Source: DDH964 sp963763205 (GTDB lineage: Bacteria; Desulfobacterota; Desulfuromonadia; Desulfuromonadales; DDH964). From it: 64,000 nucleotides of DNA. Numbering within the stretch: the stretch's first letter is position 1; each line of letters opens with the position of its first letter. The stretch lies in contig CAVXNQ010000014.1 of assembly GCA_963763205.1 (NCBI GenBank), positions 1 to 64,000 on the forward strand, written 5' to 3'. A program made the translations under genes and the position numbers. Below are positions 29,634 to 40,173 of the stretch, piece by piece. The notes beneath the pieces are model-generated. The model saw nothing but the letters and a program-made list of their open reading frames with translations, did no database searches and was not told where the DNA came from.

Positions 29634-30160
29634 CCAGCGAGGTGCTCGAGCTGTTTATTGAGAACGCCGGCAAGGCGGCGGCCCATGTTGTCCGCCTCGC
29701 GAAGGTCGAGGTCTTGGGCCAGGCTCTGGCGGAACTGTTGCCTTCCGGGGCCGCGGTCTACTGCCCCGGGAAGACCGCGCTGGAGCAGGCCGCGGTGACG
29801 GTGCCGGGGAAACGGGTGCCGGAGTATGCCGCTGCCGAGATCTGCGTCGAGGAGGTGGAGGCGGGGATCGCCGAGACCGGCAGCCTGGTCTGCAGCAGCG
29901 CCGGAGGGCGGGCGGTGCAGGCCAGCCTGCTGCCGGACCGCCATGTCGCCCTGCTGCCGGCGGCAAAGATCTTCGCCACCCTCGACGATTACTTCGCCGC
30001 GGTGGCGGCGGCTCCGCCCGCCAACCTCACCCTCATAACCGGCCCGAGCCGCACCGCCGACATCGAGCTGACCCTGGCGATCGGCGTCCACGGTCCGGCC
30101 CGCCTCGATATCCTGGTCGTCGGCGAGGCGCCTGCCGGAATCGCAGGGGAGGGGAGCTGA
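29630..30160 (+). CDS. lutC: LutC, LUD-domain protein of L-lactate oxidation
   Basis: A 176-aa single LUD-domain protein (AETGSLVCSSAGGRAVQASLLPDRHVALL, LITGPSRTADIELTLAIGVHGP), third subunit of the lactate dehydrogenase complex. It begins in a 4-base overlap with lutB. It ends just before the hairpin at 30197. Confidence 0.9.
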   Translation: MTSEVLELFIENAGKAAAHVVRLAKVEVLGQALAELLPSGAAVYCPGKTALEQAAVTVPGKRVPEYAAAEICVEEVEAGIAETGSLVCSSAGGRAVQASLLPDRHVALLPAAKIFATLDDYFAAVAAAPPANLTLITGPSRTADIELTLAIGVHGPARLDILVVGEAPAGIAGEGS

Positions 30161-30196
30161 GGTCTCCCGGCCGACCGCGGAACCGGTGCAAAAAAA

Positions 30197-30226
30197 CAGC
30201 CCCCGGCAGGGTTCTGCCGGGGGCTG
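30197..30226 (-). terminator. intrinsic terminator (minus strand)
   Basis: A 13-bp perfect stem CAGCCCCCGGCAG/CTGCCGGGGGCTG with a GGTT loop. Six A on the left side (30191-30196) give the U-run in the minus direction, ending the HD-GYP transcript; it may also stop lutABC transcripts. Confidence 0.85.
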
Positions 30227-30245
30227 GTGCGTGCTGAAGGGGGCG

Positions 30246-33200
30246 TCAGGGCTCCTCCGCGGCCTCCGGATCGAGGGCCAAAAAGGCCGCGACGACCGCC
30301 GGATCGAGGTCGCTGCCGGCCTTTCTCTGCAGGTAGTCAGCCACCTTTTCGGCGGACCAGCCGGCGCGGTAGGGCCGGTCGGAGCGCAGCGCATCCCAGG
30401 TGTCGACCACCGAGAAGATGCGGGCTGCGAGGGGGATCTGCTCGCCCTTGAGGCCGCGCGGGTAACCGCTGCCGTCCCACTTTTCGTGGTGGCAGTAGGG
30501 GATGTCGAGGGCCGGCCGCAGGTGCTCGATGGGCGAGAGCAACTCGTAGCCGAAGCGCGGATGCTGGCGCATGAGTTCCCATTCGCTTTCGTTCAGCGGC
30601 CCGGTTTTGAGCAGAATGCGGTCGGGGATCCCCATCTTGCCGATGTCGTGCAGCAGGGCACCGCGCCGGATGTGCAGCAGCTGCTCTTCGTCGTAGCCCA
30701 TGGCGCGGGCCAGGCGCAGGGCCATGGCGCTGACCCGCGTCGAGTGCCCTTCGGTTTCCTTGTCGCGCAGATCGAGAGCTCGCGACCAGCCTTCGATGGT
30801 GGTGTCGTAGGCCAGACGCAGGCGGCTGTTGGAACGCTGCAGGTTGTCCAACAGGGTGGCCTTGACGATGGCGATCGCCGCCTGGGTGCCGAGGGCATCG
30901 AGGAATTCGAACCATTCCGGCGGCGGCTCCAGGGGGGCGCGATGGAAGATCTCGAGAACTCCCTGGACCTGTCCCTGCGAAACCAGCGGCAGGGCGACCC
31001 CGAAGACGAAACCCTCCCGGCCGGTCAGGGCACGGCCGCGGGGATCCCCGGTCGAAAAGGGCTGAGGAATGGGGATCGGCAATTGTTCGTTGACCACCCG
31101 GCCGAGCCAGGACCCTGCCAGCGGCACGTTCCTGGGCAGCTCCCGCGGCGCGATAAAGCCCCGACCGGCGGCGAATTCCATCTGCCCCTGGTCCGGCCGG
31201 TAGAGAAAGACGTCACCGGCATCGACCTGCAGCTGGCCGCAGACCTGCTCAAGTAAAACCTTGAGGGTCTGGCGCAGGTCGAAGTTGGATGTGATGGCCA
31301 GGTCGATGTTGTGCAGCGCGACCAGCCGCTGCAGCTGGCGCTCCGTCTGTTCGTGAAGCAGCGCGCGGCGCAGGGAGCTGGCAGCGATGTCGCCGATCAC
31401 GATCAACTGGCGCACCACCTGGTCGCGGACCGGGCCATCAAATCCGGCGCACAGGGCGCCGACGGACTGTTCCTGCTCGATCAGGGGAATGCAGACCAGG
31501 TAGGCGAGGTCCTGCATCAGGTCGTGCCCGGCCACACCGCTAGCCTGCGGCGTCAGCTTGTGCACCTGCGGGCTGCGGGACTCCAGGGCGAGCCGGGCGA
31601 GATCCTGTTCCGGGCCGAGCTGGAGGCCGGCGGCCTTGGCCCACAGGCCCCGCGCCTGTTCCATGACCGGCCCCTCGCCGGGCCGAGTCAGAAACAGCAG
31701 GGAAACCGCTCGGGCCTGGGTCAAGCGATGGGCATAGTCGAGGGTGACCGACTGGATTTCGGTTCGGTTGCCGGCGGTGCGCAGGGCGGTGGTGACCTGG
31801 GCGATGACCTCCATCTCCTGCTGGCGTTTCTGCCGATCGGTGATGTCCTCGATGGTTTCGATGACGGCGACGACTTCTCCCTGGCTGTCGCGAATCGGGG
31901 TCGCATTGAAAAAGAGATAACGGTCGGGGCCGTTGAGGTTGGAAAACCACCCTTCGGCCTGCAGACCGTCCTCAGCCAGTTCGGAAGGGCGCAGCAGGCG
32001 ATAGCCCCAGTGGGCCGGGTCGAGATCGGTCTCCTCGCGGAGGACCAGGTCGGCCAGGCAGGGCCGGGGCGAGGTGTAGAACGCCTGCCACTGGTTGCGG
32101 GTGCCGAGCATCAGGGGCGCGGCTTTGCCGCTGAGGATTTCCATCGCCCGGTTCCAGGTGAGGATCTGATGGTCGGCATTGAGGACGAAAGTCGGCGCTC
32201 CGCTGTAGCGCAGCAGGTTGTCGGAAAAGGTCTTCTGCTCCTGGAGCGCCGCTTCGACCCGCTTGCGCTCGCTGATATCGAGAAACGTCCCGATCAGGCC
32301 GCCGAGGGAGCCGTCGGAATTGGCGAAGGGGGCCTTGAAAAAGATCACCTGATGGCGGCTGCCGTCGGCATACTGGACCGTAGCATCGTAGACCTGGGTT
32401 TCGCCGCTGGCGAAGAGGTCGAGGTCCGCCTGGTGGTAGACCTCGGCCAGATCCGGCGGCGAGAGATCATAGACGCTCTGGCCCACCAGCTCTTCCCGCG
32501 GCCGGCCGAGAAAGGACTCGAAGGCGCGGTTGCAGCCGAGGTATTTCCCCTGAATATCCTTGTAGAAGACCGGATTGGGCAGGGTATCGATGAGGATCTG
32601 GAGAAAATGGAGCTGCTCCCCGAGAGCGGTCTCGTGGCCGCGCATCCGTTCCAGCAGCTGCTGAAACGCTGCGGCGAAGAGGCCGATCTCGTCCTGTTGC
32701 CGCAGCAACTGCGGGGGTATGGCCCAGGTCTCGTTCGCCGGACCGGAGACGTAGGCGGTCAGGGTTTCCAGGGGAGAGGTCAGGCGGCGCATGATCCACC
32801 AGACCATGGCGCTGCAGAGCAGCAGCAGGGCGACGAAGGCCGGCAGGAAGAGCCGCTGGGCCTGGCGGATCGGGGCGTACGCCTCGGTCAGCGGGTAGGC
32901 GGCGCCGAGAATCCAGTCTTCCGCGGCCAGATGCTTGAAGGAGCCGAGAGCCGAATAGTCGTCGTCGATGCGCATTTCGCCGCTGCCGTCAAAACCGGCG
33001 AGAACCTGGTTGAGAAGGGGATTGCTGCCGTCTCTTTCCAGGGGCTGCAGCAGGCGCTGCCGGTCGGGATGAACGATCAGGCGTCGCTGGCGGTCGAAGA
33101 GGTAGAGATAGCCATCGCGGTCGAGAATGCTGTTCGACAGCCGGCCGAGGAAATTGTCATGGCTGAGGAAGAGTCCGCCGGCGAGATAGGCCCTGACCTC

Positions 33201-33705
33201 GCCATCGGCCGCGGGGACCGGGACGGGGAAAAAGACCGCCGGTTCGCCGCCGATGGTACAGAACAACGGCTTCGTGGTCGGTTTCGGGCCTCCCTTGGCG
33301 GGCGTGCCGGGAAACCCCGGGCTCCAGACCGGGCCGCCCTGGGCGTCACCGGGCAGCGAACTGCTCAGCAGGCGGCCGTCCGGGGCCAGCAGCAGCAGGC
33401 CGGCGTCGAAGAACCGCCTGAGTTCCCGGTGGAGCGCCAGCCTCCTCCTGGAGGCTGAGGGTGGCCGTTCCATGGCCCGAGAAGAGCGAGTCGGCCTCGG
33501 CTTCGACCAGCTGGCGGGTGGTATGGAGCTGCCGGTCCAGCTGGGAGGCGGTGGCCAGGACCAGGGTGTACTGCTGCTCCGCCACGCTTTGCTTGATCTG
33601 CCGGCTGAAAAACCAGAATCCCCCCCAGCCCAAGAGCGCCACGACCACCCCCATGAGCAGGGAGGCCGCCAGGGTCATTTTGACTTTCAGGCTGACATAG
33701 GCCAT
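30246..33705 (-). CDS. membrane sensor with PAS, GAF and HD-GYP phosphodiesterase domains, one frameshift
   Basis: About 1152 aa when corrected for a +1 near 33450. Order: transmembrane helix 1 (ASLLMGVVVALLGWGGFWF), periplasmic Cache-like sensor to about residue 300, helix 2 (LFLPAFVALLLLCSAMVWW), HAMP, two PAS domains (from LHFLQILIDTLPNPVFYKD and from TFVLNADHQILTWNRAMEIL), two GAF domains, and HD-GYP with all hallmarks (HDIGKMGIPDRILLKTG, HHEKWDGSGYPRGLKG). HD-GYP enzymes hydrolyse cyclic di-GMP (and cGAMP in relatives), so this links an external signal to nucleotide turnover. Start ATG 33705; a TTG lies six bases upstream. Confidence 0.88.
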
Positions 33706-33814
33706 GGACAATCCAGGATCGGGCAGGATAACTATTTAAAATATATCCTACTCGGGGATCCGTGTCGAGGAAACAGGAGCGGCCCTCGCGGGGGGGTTTT
33801 CACTGCTCCGGGAA

Positions 33815-33848
33815 CAACGGCCATCGGCGGGTACCGCCGAGGCCGTTG
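33815..33848. terminator. stable hairpin downstream of odhB
   Basis: CAACGGCC and TCGGCGG (33815-33830) pair with CCGCCGA and GGCCGTTG (33834-33848), with one bulged A. There is no T-run, so it may act as an mRNA end stabiliser rather than a classic terminator. Confidence 0.4.
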
Positions 33849-33875
33849 GCCAGAACAGAAAGAGGTTTCGGGCGC

Positions 33876-35059
33876 TCAGAGCTCCAGCAGCATCTCTTCC
33901 GGTTCCTCGACCAGGTCCTTGATCCGCTTGAGGAAGGTCACCGCCTGGCGACCGTCGATGATGCGGTGGTCGTAGGAAAGGGCGAGGTACATCATCGGCC
34001 GGATGACGATTTCCCCGTCGATCACCACCGGCCGCTGCTGGATGGCGTGCATGCCGAGGACCGCGCTCTGCGGCGGGTTGAGGATCGGGGTCGAGAGGAG
34101 CGAGCCGTAGACGCCGCCGTTGCTGATGGTGAAGGTTCCCCCTTCGAGGTCGGCGAGGGCCAGTTTGTTCTCCCTGCACCTTGGCGACGAAGTCGGCGAT
34201 CCCCTGTTCGATGTCGGCGAAGTGCATGCGGTCGGTGTCGCGCAGCACCGGCACCACCAGCCCCTTCTCGCCGCCGATCGCCACGCCGATGTCGTAGAAG
34301 TTCTGGTAGACGATGTCGTCGCCGTCGATGCGGGCGTTGACTTCGGGGAACTCACTCAGCGCTTCGCTGGCCGCCTTGACGAAGAACGACATGAAGCCGA
34401 GCTTGATGCCGTGCTTCTTCTCGAAACTCCTCGCCGTGCTTCTTGCGCAGGGCCAGAATCCGGGAGAGGTCGGCCTCGTTGAAGGTGGTGAGCATCGCCG
34501 TCTGCTGGCGGGCGGCCAGCAGGCGCTCGGCGATGCGCCGGCGCAGCGGCGACATGGCCTGGCGGGTGGTGCGTTCCTCGTCCCGCGGCGGGGCCGGTCG
34601 CGGCGCGGGGCAGGCGGCGCTTGGACGCCGGGGCGGCTTTTCCGCCCGCCCGCGGCCGCGGCCGGCCGTCTTATCCTGCTCCTGCGCGGCTGGTCTCTTT
34701 GGTCTTTTCTGCCGCTTTTTCCTTTTCCGCCTTTGCCGACTTGGCGGTTTTTTCGGCCTTCCGGGCTTCTCCTTCGGCTGGCCCTGCTCGGCCTTCGCCG
34801 CGCGCTTCTCTTCCTCCTCCGCGCCGCCGGCGCCCTCCTCGAGTTCGCCGATGACCGCGCCGATCTTTACCGTCTCCCCTTCCTGCACCTTGATGTGCAG
34901 CACGCCATCGGCTTCAGCGTTCATCTCCAGGGAGATCTTGTCGGTCTCCAGCTCACAGAGCAGATCGTCCTTCTTGACGGACTCGCCGTCCTTTTTGTGC
35001 CATTTGCCGATCTCGGCTTCGAAAATCGATTCGCCGACTTCGGGAACTTTCAGCTCCAT
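33876..35059 (-). CDS. odhB: 2-oxoglutarate dehydrogenase E2 (dihydrolipoamide succinyltransferase), frameshifted
   Basis: The lipoyl domain is at residues 1-75 (ELKVPEVGESIFEAEIG, ELETDKISLEMNAE with the lipoylated Lys). Then come an Ala/Lys/Glu/Arg-rich linker and the CoA-dependent acyltransferase domain (LRRRIAERLLAARQQTAMLTTFNE, SYDHRIIDGRQAVTFL with catalytic His). Two +1 shifts (near 34428 before EKKHGIKLGF and near 34175 before ENKLALADL) split it; corrected length is about 393 aa. I could not find the usual peripheral subunit-binding domain in any frame of the linker, which may itself be disturbed by more indels. It follows odhA by 55 bases. Confidence 0.88.
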
Positions 35060-35114
35060 GAAATCCTCCGGGCAGGGTCGGCCGGGATCGGACCGACCGG
35101 GTTGGCAATGGTAC

Positions 35115-37805
35115 TCAGCCGGCTGCCGATTCCAGCGCCTCTTCGATCAGCCGCTCCTGCTCCTGCTTGTGCAGCCGGTGGGAGCCGACTTCCGGGGCGG
35201 CGAGGCGGGGCCGGCCGACATAGCGCGGTTTGCCGCCGGTGAGCTTGGCGAGCAGGTCATGGATGAAGTTCCAGACGCCGCCGTTCTTCGGTTCCTCCTG
35301 GACCCAGCTGAACCGGCATTCCTGCTCGACGAAGGGGGCCAGGGTCTTCTGCAGCAGGTCCACGGGAATCGGGTAGAGCTGTTCCAGACGGACGATCGCG
35401 ACGTCTTCCCGTCCCAGCTCCCGGCGCCTTTCCTCCAGCTCGTAGTAGAGTTTGCCGGTGCACACCAGCACGTCGCGAATCTTTTCCGGCACGGTTTCCG
35501 GCACGAGGATCTCGCGGAAGATTCCGGTGGCCAACTCTTCGAGGGTCGAGCGGCAGGCCGGCAGGCGCAGCAGGCTCTTGGGGGTAAAGACGATCAGCGG
35601 TCGGCGGTAGGGGAGCTTGACCTGGCGGCGCAGCAGGTGGAAGAACTGGGCGGGGGTGCTGGGGTAGACCACCTGGAGGTTATGGTCGGCGCAAAGCTGC
35701 AGGTAACGCTCGATGCGCGCGCTGGAATGCTCGGCCCCCTGCCCCTCGTAGCCATGGGGGAGGAACAGGGTCATCCCGCTGCAGCGGTCCCACTTGGTTT
35801 CGCTGCTGCTGATGAACTGGTCGATAATGACCTGGGCGCCGTTGGCGAAGTCGCCGAACTGGGCCTCCCAGATGGTCAGCCCGAAGGGGGTTTCCAGGGA
35901 ATAACCGTATTCGAAGCCGAGCACGGCCGCTTCCGAAAGCATGCTGTTGTAGACCCGGAAGACCGCCTCCTTGTCGGTGACGGTGACCAGCGGCACGTAC
36001 TGCATGCCGGTCTCGATGTCGATCAGCACCGCGTGACGGTGGTTGAATGTGCCGCGCCTGGAGTCCTGGCCGGAGAGGCGCACCGAATGCCCCTCGGCGA
36101 GCAGGGTGGCAAAGGCCAGGGTCTCGGCATTTCCCCAATCGATCTCCTCGCCTCTCTCGATCGCTTCGAGACGCCGCTCGAGGAGCTTGGCGATCTTCGG
36201 GTGGGGGTGAAAATCTGCGGGGATGACCGCCAGCTGCCGGCCCAGCTCGCGCAGGCGCTCGACGTTGACTGCCGTTTCCGGCGCCGCCGGGGACCAGTCG
36301 CGTTCCACCTTCGACCATTTGCCCAGAAAACCGCGGTCCGGGTCCTGATTGCCTTCCTCGGCCAGGGCCTGCTCCAGGCGCTCGTCGATGGCCTGCGCCG
36401 ATTCTTCGATCGTCGCCTTTTCGACCCCGGCTTCGACCAGACGTTCGCCGTAGAGTTCGTGAACCGGCGGGCGGTCCTTGATCTTGTCGTACATCAGCGG
36501 CTGGGTGAAGTAGGGCTCGTCCCCCTCGTTGTGTCCCTGGCGGCGATAGCAGATGATCTCGAGGATCACGTCCTTGCCGAAGGCCTGGCGGTAGTCGAGC
36601 GCCAGTTCGGCGAGGTAGACGGCGGCTTCCGGGTCTTCGCCGTGGACGTGGAAGATCGGCACCATCAGCATCTTGGCGACGTCGGTGGCATAGAAGGTGG
36701 AGCGGGCGTCGTGGGGGGCGGTGGTGAAGCCGATCTGGTTGTTGAGGACGATGTGCAGGGTGCCGCCGGTCCCGTACCCTTCGAGCTGGGAGAGGTTGAG
36801 GGTCTCGGCGACGATCCCCTGGCCGGCGAAGGCGGCGTCGCCGTGGATCAGCACCGGCAAAACCTGCTCGGTTCCGTTTTCTCCGTAATAGTCCTGGCGC
36901 GCCCGGACCTTTCCCTCCACCACCGGGTCGACCGCCTCGAGGTGGCTGGGATTGCTGGCCATGGTCAGGTGCAGGGAACCGGCGGGGAAGTCGAGATCGC
37001 AGGAGAACCCCTTGTGGTACTTGACGTCCCCCTCGCCGACGAAGTTGTACTCGAGGTTGTCCTGGAACTCGGCAAAAATGGTGGCCAAGGGCTTGCGGAA
37101 GATATTAGCCAGGACGTTGAGCCGGCCGCGGTGGGGCATGCCGAGGATCAGGTCGCGGAAGCCGAGACCGGCGGCCCCGGCCACCACCGCGTCGAGCAGC
37201 GGGATGATGGTCTCTCCCCCCTCCAGGGAGAAGCGCTTCTGACCGAGGAAATGGCGGTGCAGGAAATTCTCGAACAGGGCCGCTTCCTGCAGCTTGGCGA
37301 GAATCTGCAGCTGGCGGTTGCGGTCGAAAGCGGGGCGGTTGCGCCCCTGCTCCATGCGGTCCTTGAGCCACTGGCGTTCGGCGGGGTCCTGGATGTGCAT
37401 GAACTCCACGCCGATGGTGCGGCAGTAGGTGTCGCGCAAAACGGCCAGGATCTCGCGCAAGGTTGCGTTTTCCTTGAGAAAGCGCTTGACGGTGAAGACC
37501 GTGTCGAGGTCCTCCTCGCCGAGGCCGAAGCTCTCCAGGGTGAGGAGCGGATGCTCGCTGCGGCAGGCGGAAAGGGGGTCGGTGCAGGCGAGCAGGTGGC
37601 CGAGGTCGCGGTAGCGGTAGAGGAGCGACTGCACCGCCGCTTCTTTAAGGGAGAAATCGGGGACGGCTGCCGCCGGCGCGGCGGCGGCCAGTTCGAAACC
37701 GTCGAAGAAGGCGCGCCAGTCGGCGCCGACCGCCCCGGGATCCTGCCGCCAGCGGCGGTACTGGTCGTCGAGCCACTGCGGGCTGAGGTTGTGAAGAAAA
37801 GTCAT
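35115..37805 (-). CDS. odhA: 2-oxoglutarate dehydrogenase E1 component
   Basis: An 896-aa thiamine-diphosphate enzyme that decarboxylates 2-oxoglutarate and passes succinyl to OdhB lipoate. Visible: an N-terminal SucA segment (NLSPQWLDDQYRRWRQDP), LGMPHRGRLNVL, HGDAAFAGQGIVAETLNL with the ThDP-binding motif, ICYRRQGHNEGDEPYFTQPL, and the C-terminal MTLFLPHGYEGQGAEHSSAR. No frameshifts. ATG 37805 starts at the family N-terminus. No E3 (lpd) gene is adjacent. LipA and LipB are encoded 12 kb away. Confidence 0.95.
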   Translation of the reverse strand: MTFLHNLSPQWLDDQYRRWRQDPGAVGADWRAFFDGFELAAAAPAAAVPDFSLKEAAVQSLLYRYRDLGHLLACTDPLSACRSEHPLLTLESFGLGEEDLDTVFTVKRFLKENATLREILAVLRDTYCRTIGVEFMHIQDPAERQWLKDRMEQGRNRPAFDRNRQLQILAKLQEAALFENFLHRHFLGQKRFSLEGGETIIPLLDAVVAGAAGLGFRDLILGMPHRGRLNVLANIFRKPLATIFAEFQDNLEYNFVGEGDVKYHKGFSCDLDFPAGSLHLTMASNPSHLEAVDPVVEGKVRARQDYYGENGTEQVLPVLIHGDAAFAGQGIVAETLNLSQLEGYGTGGTLHIVLNNQIGFTTAPHDARSTFYATDVAKMLMVPIFHVHGEDPEAAVYLAELALDYRQAFGKDVILEIICYRRQGHNEGDEPYFTQPLMYDKIKDRPPVHELYGERLVEAGVEKATIEESAQAIDERLEQALAEEGNQDPDRGFLGKWSKVERDWSPAAPETAVNVERLRELGRQLAVIPADFHPHPKIAKLLERRLEAIERGEEIDWGNAETLAFATLLAEGHSVRLSGQDSRRGTFNHRHAVLIDIETGMQYVPLVTVTDKEAVFRVYNSMLSEAAVLGFEYGYSLETPFGLTIWEAQFGDFANGAQVIIDQFISSSETKWDRCSGMTLFLPHGYEGQGAEHSSARIERYLQLCADHNLQVVYPSTPAQFFHLLRRQVKLPYRRPLIVFTPKSLLRLPACRSTLEELATGIFREILVPETVPEKIRDVLVCTGKLYYELEERRRELGREDVAIVRLEQLYPIPVDLLQKTLAPFVEQECRFSWVQEEPKNGGVWNFIHDLLAKLTGGKPRYVGRPRLAAPEVGSHRLHKQEQERLIEEALESAAG

Positions 37806-37927
37806 CGCCGATCCATCCGGCCGGAGGGGAGCATACAGAAATCCCGGCCGGGGCCGGGAGGGAAAATTCCTGACAGAGTATAGCAGACCCCATCGGCCGC
37901 GCAAACGCCGAAGGGGAAGAAGCGACC

Positions 37928-37956
37928 TTGACAGCCGGCGCTGCCGAGATTATAAA
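37928..37956 (+). promoter_or_regulatory. sigma70 promoter of the TonB-receptor operon
   Basis: TTGACA (37928-37933), 17-base spacer, TATAAA (37951-37956). It is divergent from odhA and leaves a leader of about 165 bases before the receptor ATG. Confidence 0.8.
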
Positions 37957-38018
37957 AACGGAAGTTTATTGTGGATTCCGGGATCATATCCCGTGGTTGG
38001 TTGTTCCTGGAGGGGAAC

Positions 38019-38135
38019 ATGTTGTCAATTTCCGAGCCATTGTACCGACAGGGCCATCCGGCCGGCAGCATGCCGCCAGGTGGCCTTTGCCGTCTGCGGC
38101 GGCCGGGACGCGCTTGCCCGGAGGCTGTATGCTGA
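38019..38135 (+). CDS. possible leader peptide overlapping the receptor start
   Basis: A 38-codon ORF (MLSISEPLYRQGHPAGSMPP ...) with a strong GGAGGGG six bases before its ATG. It ends TGA at 38133-38135, overlapping the receptor ATG (38129) by seven bases. Its ribosome binding site is better than that of the receptor, so translation coupling or leader control is plausible. Composition does not prove that the peptide is made. Confidence 0.35.
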   Translation: MLSISEPLYRQGHPAGSMPPGGLCRLRRPGRACPEAVC

Positions 38136-40147
38136 CTACCCGACGGTTCCAACCGCTGCGCGCGCTGGTCGTGGCCACCCTGCTGGGGGTACTCGTCGTA
38201 GTGCCGGTGGCACGCAGCGAAGATCTGACCGAAATGTCCCTCGCGGATCTGCTCGACGTGCGGGTGACCTCGGTCGCCAGGCAGGACCAGGACATCTACC
38301 AGGCGCCGGCGGCAGTTTACGTGATCAGCGCCGAAGACCTGCGCCGGTCGGGAGTCACCAGCCTCCCCGAGGCGCTGCGCATGGTCCCCGGGGTCGAGGT
38401 GGCGCGGGTCAACTCCAGTGTCTGGGCGGTCTCGGCGCGGGGTTTCAACGGTCGTTTCGCCAACAAGCTGCTGGTCCTGCTCGACGGCCGCAGCCTCTAT
38501 AACCCGATCTTTTCCGGCGTCTACTGGGACGTGCAGAACGTGCTGCTCGAGGATGTCGAGCGGATCGAGGTCATTCGCGGTCCGGGGGCGGCGCTGTGGG
38601 GCGCCAACGCCGTCAACGGGGTGATCAACATCATCACCAAAAGCGCCCGGGAGACCCGGGGGACCCTGGTGACGGCGCGGGCCGGCAACGCCGAGCGCGG
38701 TTTTCTCGGGGTGCGCCAGGGGGTACAGCTTGCACCCTCCGCGTGGCTGCGGTTGTCCGCCCTCGGCTTCGAGCGGGATGCCAGCGTCGAGACCGGCGAC
38801 GGCCGGGGGAGCGACGACTGGCGCCTGGGGCAGGGCGGGTTCCGCTTCGACTGGGAACCGAACCTGGCGGACAGCATGACCCTGCAGGGGGACAGCTACC
38901 GGGGCAGCCTCGGTGAGACCTTCAATGTCCCGCTCCTGGTTTTCCCCTACGGAGAACGGCTGAGCGTCGATACCCGCGTCTTTGGCGGCAACCTGCTCGG
39001 CCGCTGGCGGCACATCGTCTCGCCGACCGCCGACTGGGCGGTGCAGGTCTATTTCGACCGCGCACTGAACAAGGACGTCGTCGCCGGCCAGGCGCGCAGC
39101 ACCTGGGATCTCGATCTCCAGCAGCGCTTCTCCCCCGCCGCCGGGCACAATTTCCTCTGGGGCGGGGGAATCCGCCATTCCCGCGACCACACCAGCGACG
39201 GGATGGTGACCCGGTTTTCGCCGGCCGAACGCAGCTTCGACCTCTACCGGGCCTTTCTCCAGGACGAGTGGCTGCTGGCCGGAGACCGGCTGAAGCTGGT
39301 CGGCGGGGTGCAGTTCGAGCACAACGAGCATACCGGTTTCGAATCCCAGCCGACCCTGCGCCTGCTCTGGACCCCGGCTCCCCAACAGGCGGTCTGGCTG
39401 GCCGTCTCCCGGGCGGTGCGCACCCCCTCCCAGGCCGAGGACGACGTCCAGATCGACCAGAAGGTCGTTCCACCGCAGGCAGCCGGCGACCTGCCGGTTT
39501 TGGTGGCCCTGGTCGGCAACCGCGGGGTGCAGGCAGAAAAGCTGACCGCCTTCGAGTTCGGCTGGCGCAGCCGTCTCACCCCCCGGCTCGGTATCGACCT
39601 GGCCACTTTTTACAACCGCTACCGGAATCTGGTGACGGTCGAATACGGCCGCCCGGTCCTGGTCGACGCTCCCCAGCCGCATATCCTGCAGCCCCTGGAT
39701 GGGGCCAATACTTTGGACGCCACCGGTTTCGGCGCCGAACTGGCCCTGGACTGGCGGGTCCTTCCCGCCTGGCAGCTCAAGGGGAGTTACAGCTTCCTGC
39801 GGCTGCTCTTTGCGCGGGACCCCGGCAGCAGCAACACCCTGTTCCGCGACCAGGCCGACGCTAACCCCGAGCACCAGCTGTCGCTCCAGTCGCACCTCGA
39901 TATCGGCGAGGATTGGCAGTTCGATTTCTGGGGGCGCTACGTCTCGGCCCTGCCCGCCCCCGATATCCCCGGCTATTTGACCTGCGATCTGCGGTTGGGC
40001 TGGCATCCCCGGGATAGGGTGCGGCTGGAACTGGTCGGCCAGAACCTGCTCGATGCGGCCCACCCCGAGTTCGAGTCGGAGCGGCTGTCAGCGGCCGCGA
40101 TGGAAGTGGAACGCAGCTATTACCTTCGCTTTACCTTCACCCAGTGA
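38129..40147 (+). CDS. TonB-dependent outer-membrane receptor
   Basis: A 672-aa protein: signal peptide (LRALVVATLLGVLVVVPVARS), plug domain at about 45-160 (YVISAEDLRRSGVTSLPEAL, VSARGFNGRFANKLLVLLDG, VERIEVIRGPGAALWGANAV), then a 22-strand-type barrel ending with an aromatic residue (YYLRFTFTQ). The ligand is unknown. Followed by a YfiR-family periplasmic protein and a hybrid kinase with small or no gaps, so the receptor probably belongs to an envelope-sensing operon. Confidence 0.9.
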   Translation: MLTTRRFQPLRALVVATLLGVLVVVPVARSEDLTEMSLADLLDVRVTSVARQDQDIYQAPAAVYVISAEDLRRSGVTSLPEALRMVPGVEVARVNSSVWAVSARGFNGRFANKLLVLLDGRSLYNPIFSGVYWDVQNVLLEDVERIEVIRGPGAALWGANAVNGVINIITKSARETRGTLVTARAGNAERGFLGVRQGVQLAPSAWLRLSALGFERDASVETGDGRGSDDWRLGQGGFRFDWEPNLADSMTLQGDSYRGSLGETFNVPLLVFPYGERLSVDTRVFGGNLLGRWRHIVSPTADWAVQVYFDRALNKDVVAGQARSTWDLDLQQRFSPAAGHNFLWGGGIRHSRDHTSDGMVTRFSPAERSFDLYRAFLQDEWLLAGDRLKLVGGVQFEHNEHTGFESQPTLRLLWTPAPQQAVWLAVSRAVRTPSQAEDDVQIDQKVVPPQAAGDLPVLVALVGNRGVQAEKLTAFEFGWRSRLTPRLGIDLATFYNRYRNLVTVEYGRPVLVDAPQPHILQPLDGANTLDATGFGAELALDWRVLPAWQLKGSYSFLRLLFARDPGSSNTLFRDQADANPEHQLSLQSHLDIGEDWQFDFWGRYVSALPAPDIPGYLTCDLRLGWHPRDRVRLELVGQNLLDAAHPEFESERLSAAAMEVERSYYLRFTFTQ

Positions 40148-40173
40148 TTCCCCGGAGAACGGGAAGGCCCCGC

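Noticed and set aside
31311..33458. 715-aa open frame opposite the HD-GYP gene
   Set aside because: An antisense shadow in GC-rich DNA with no domain.
34443..37883. 1146-aa open frame opposite odhA/odhB
   Set aside because: An antisense shadow of two conserved genes.
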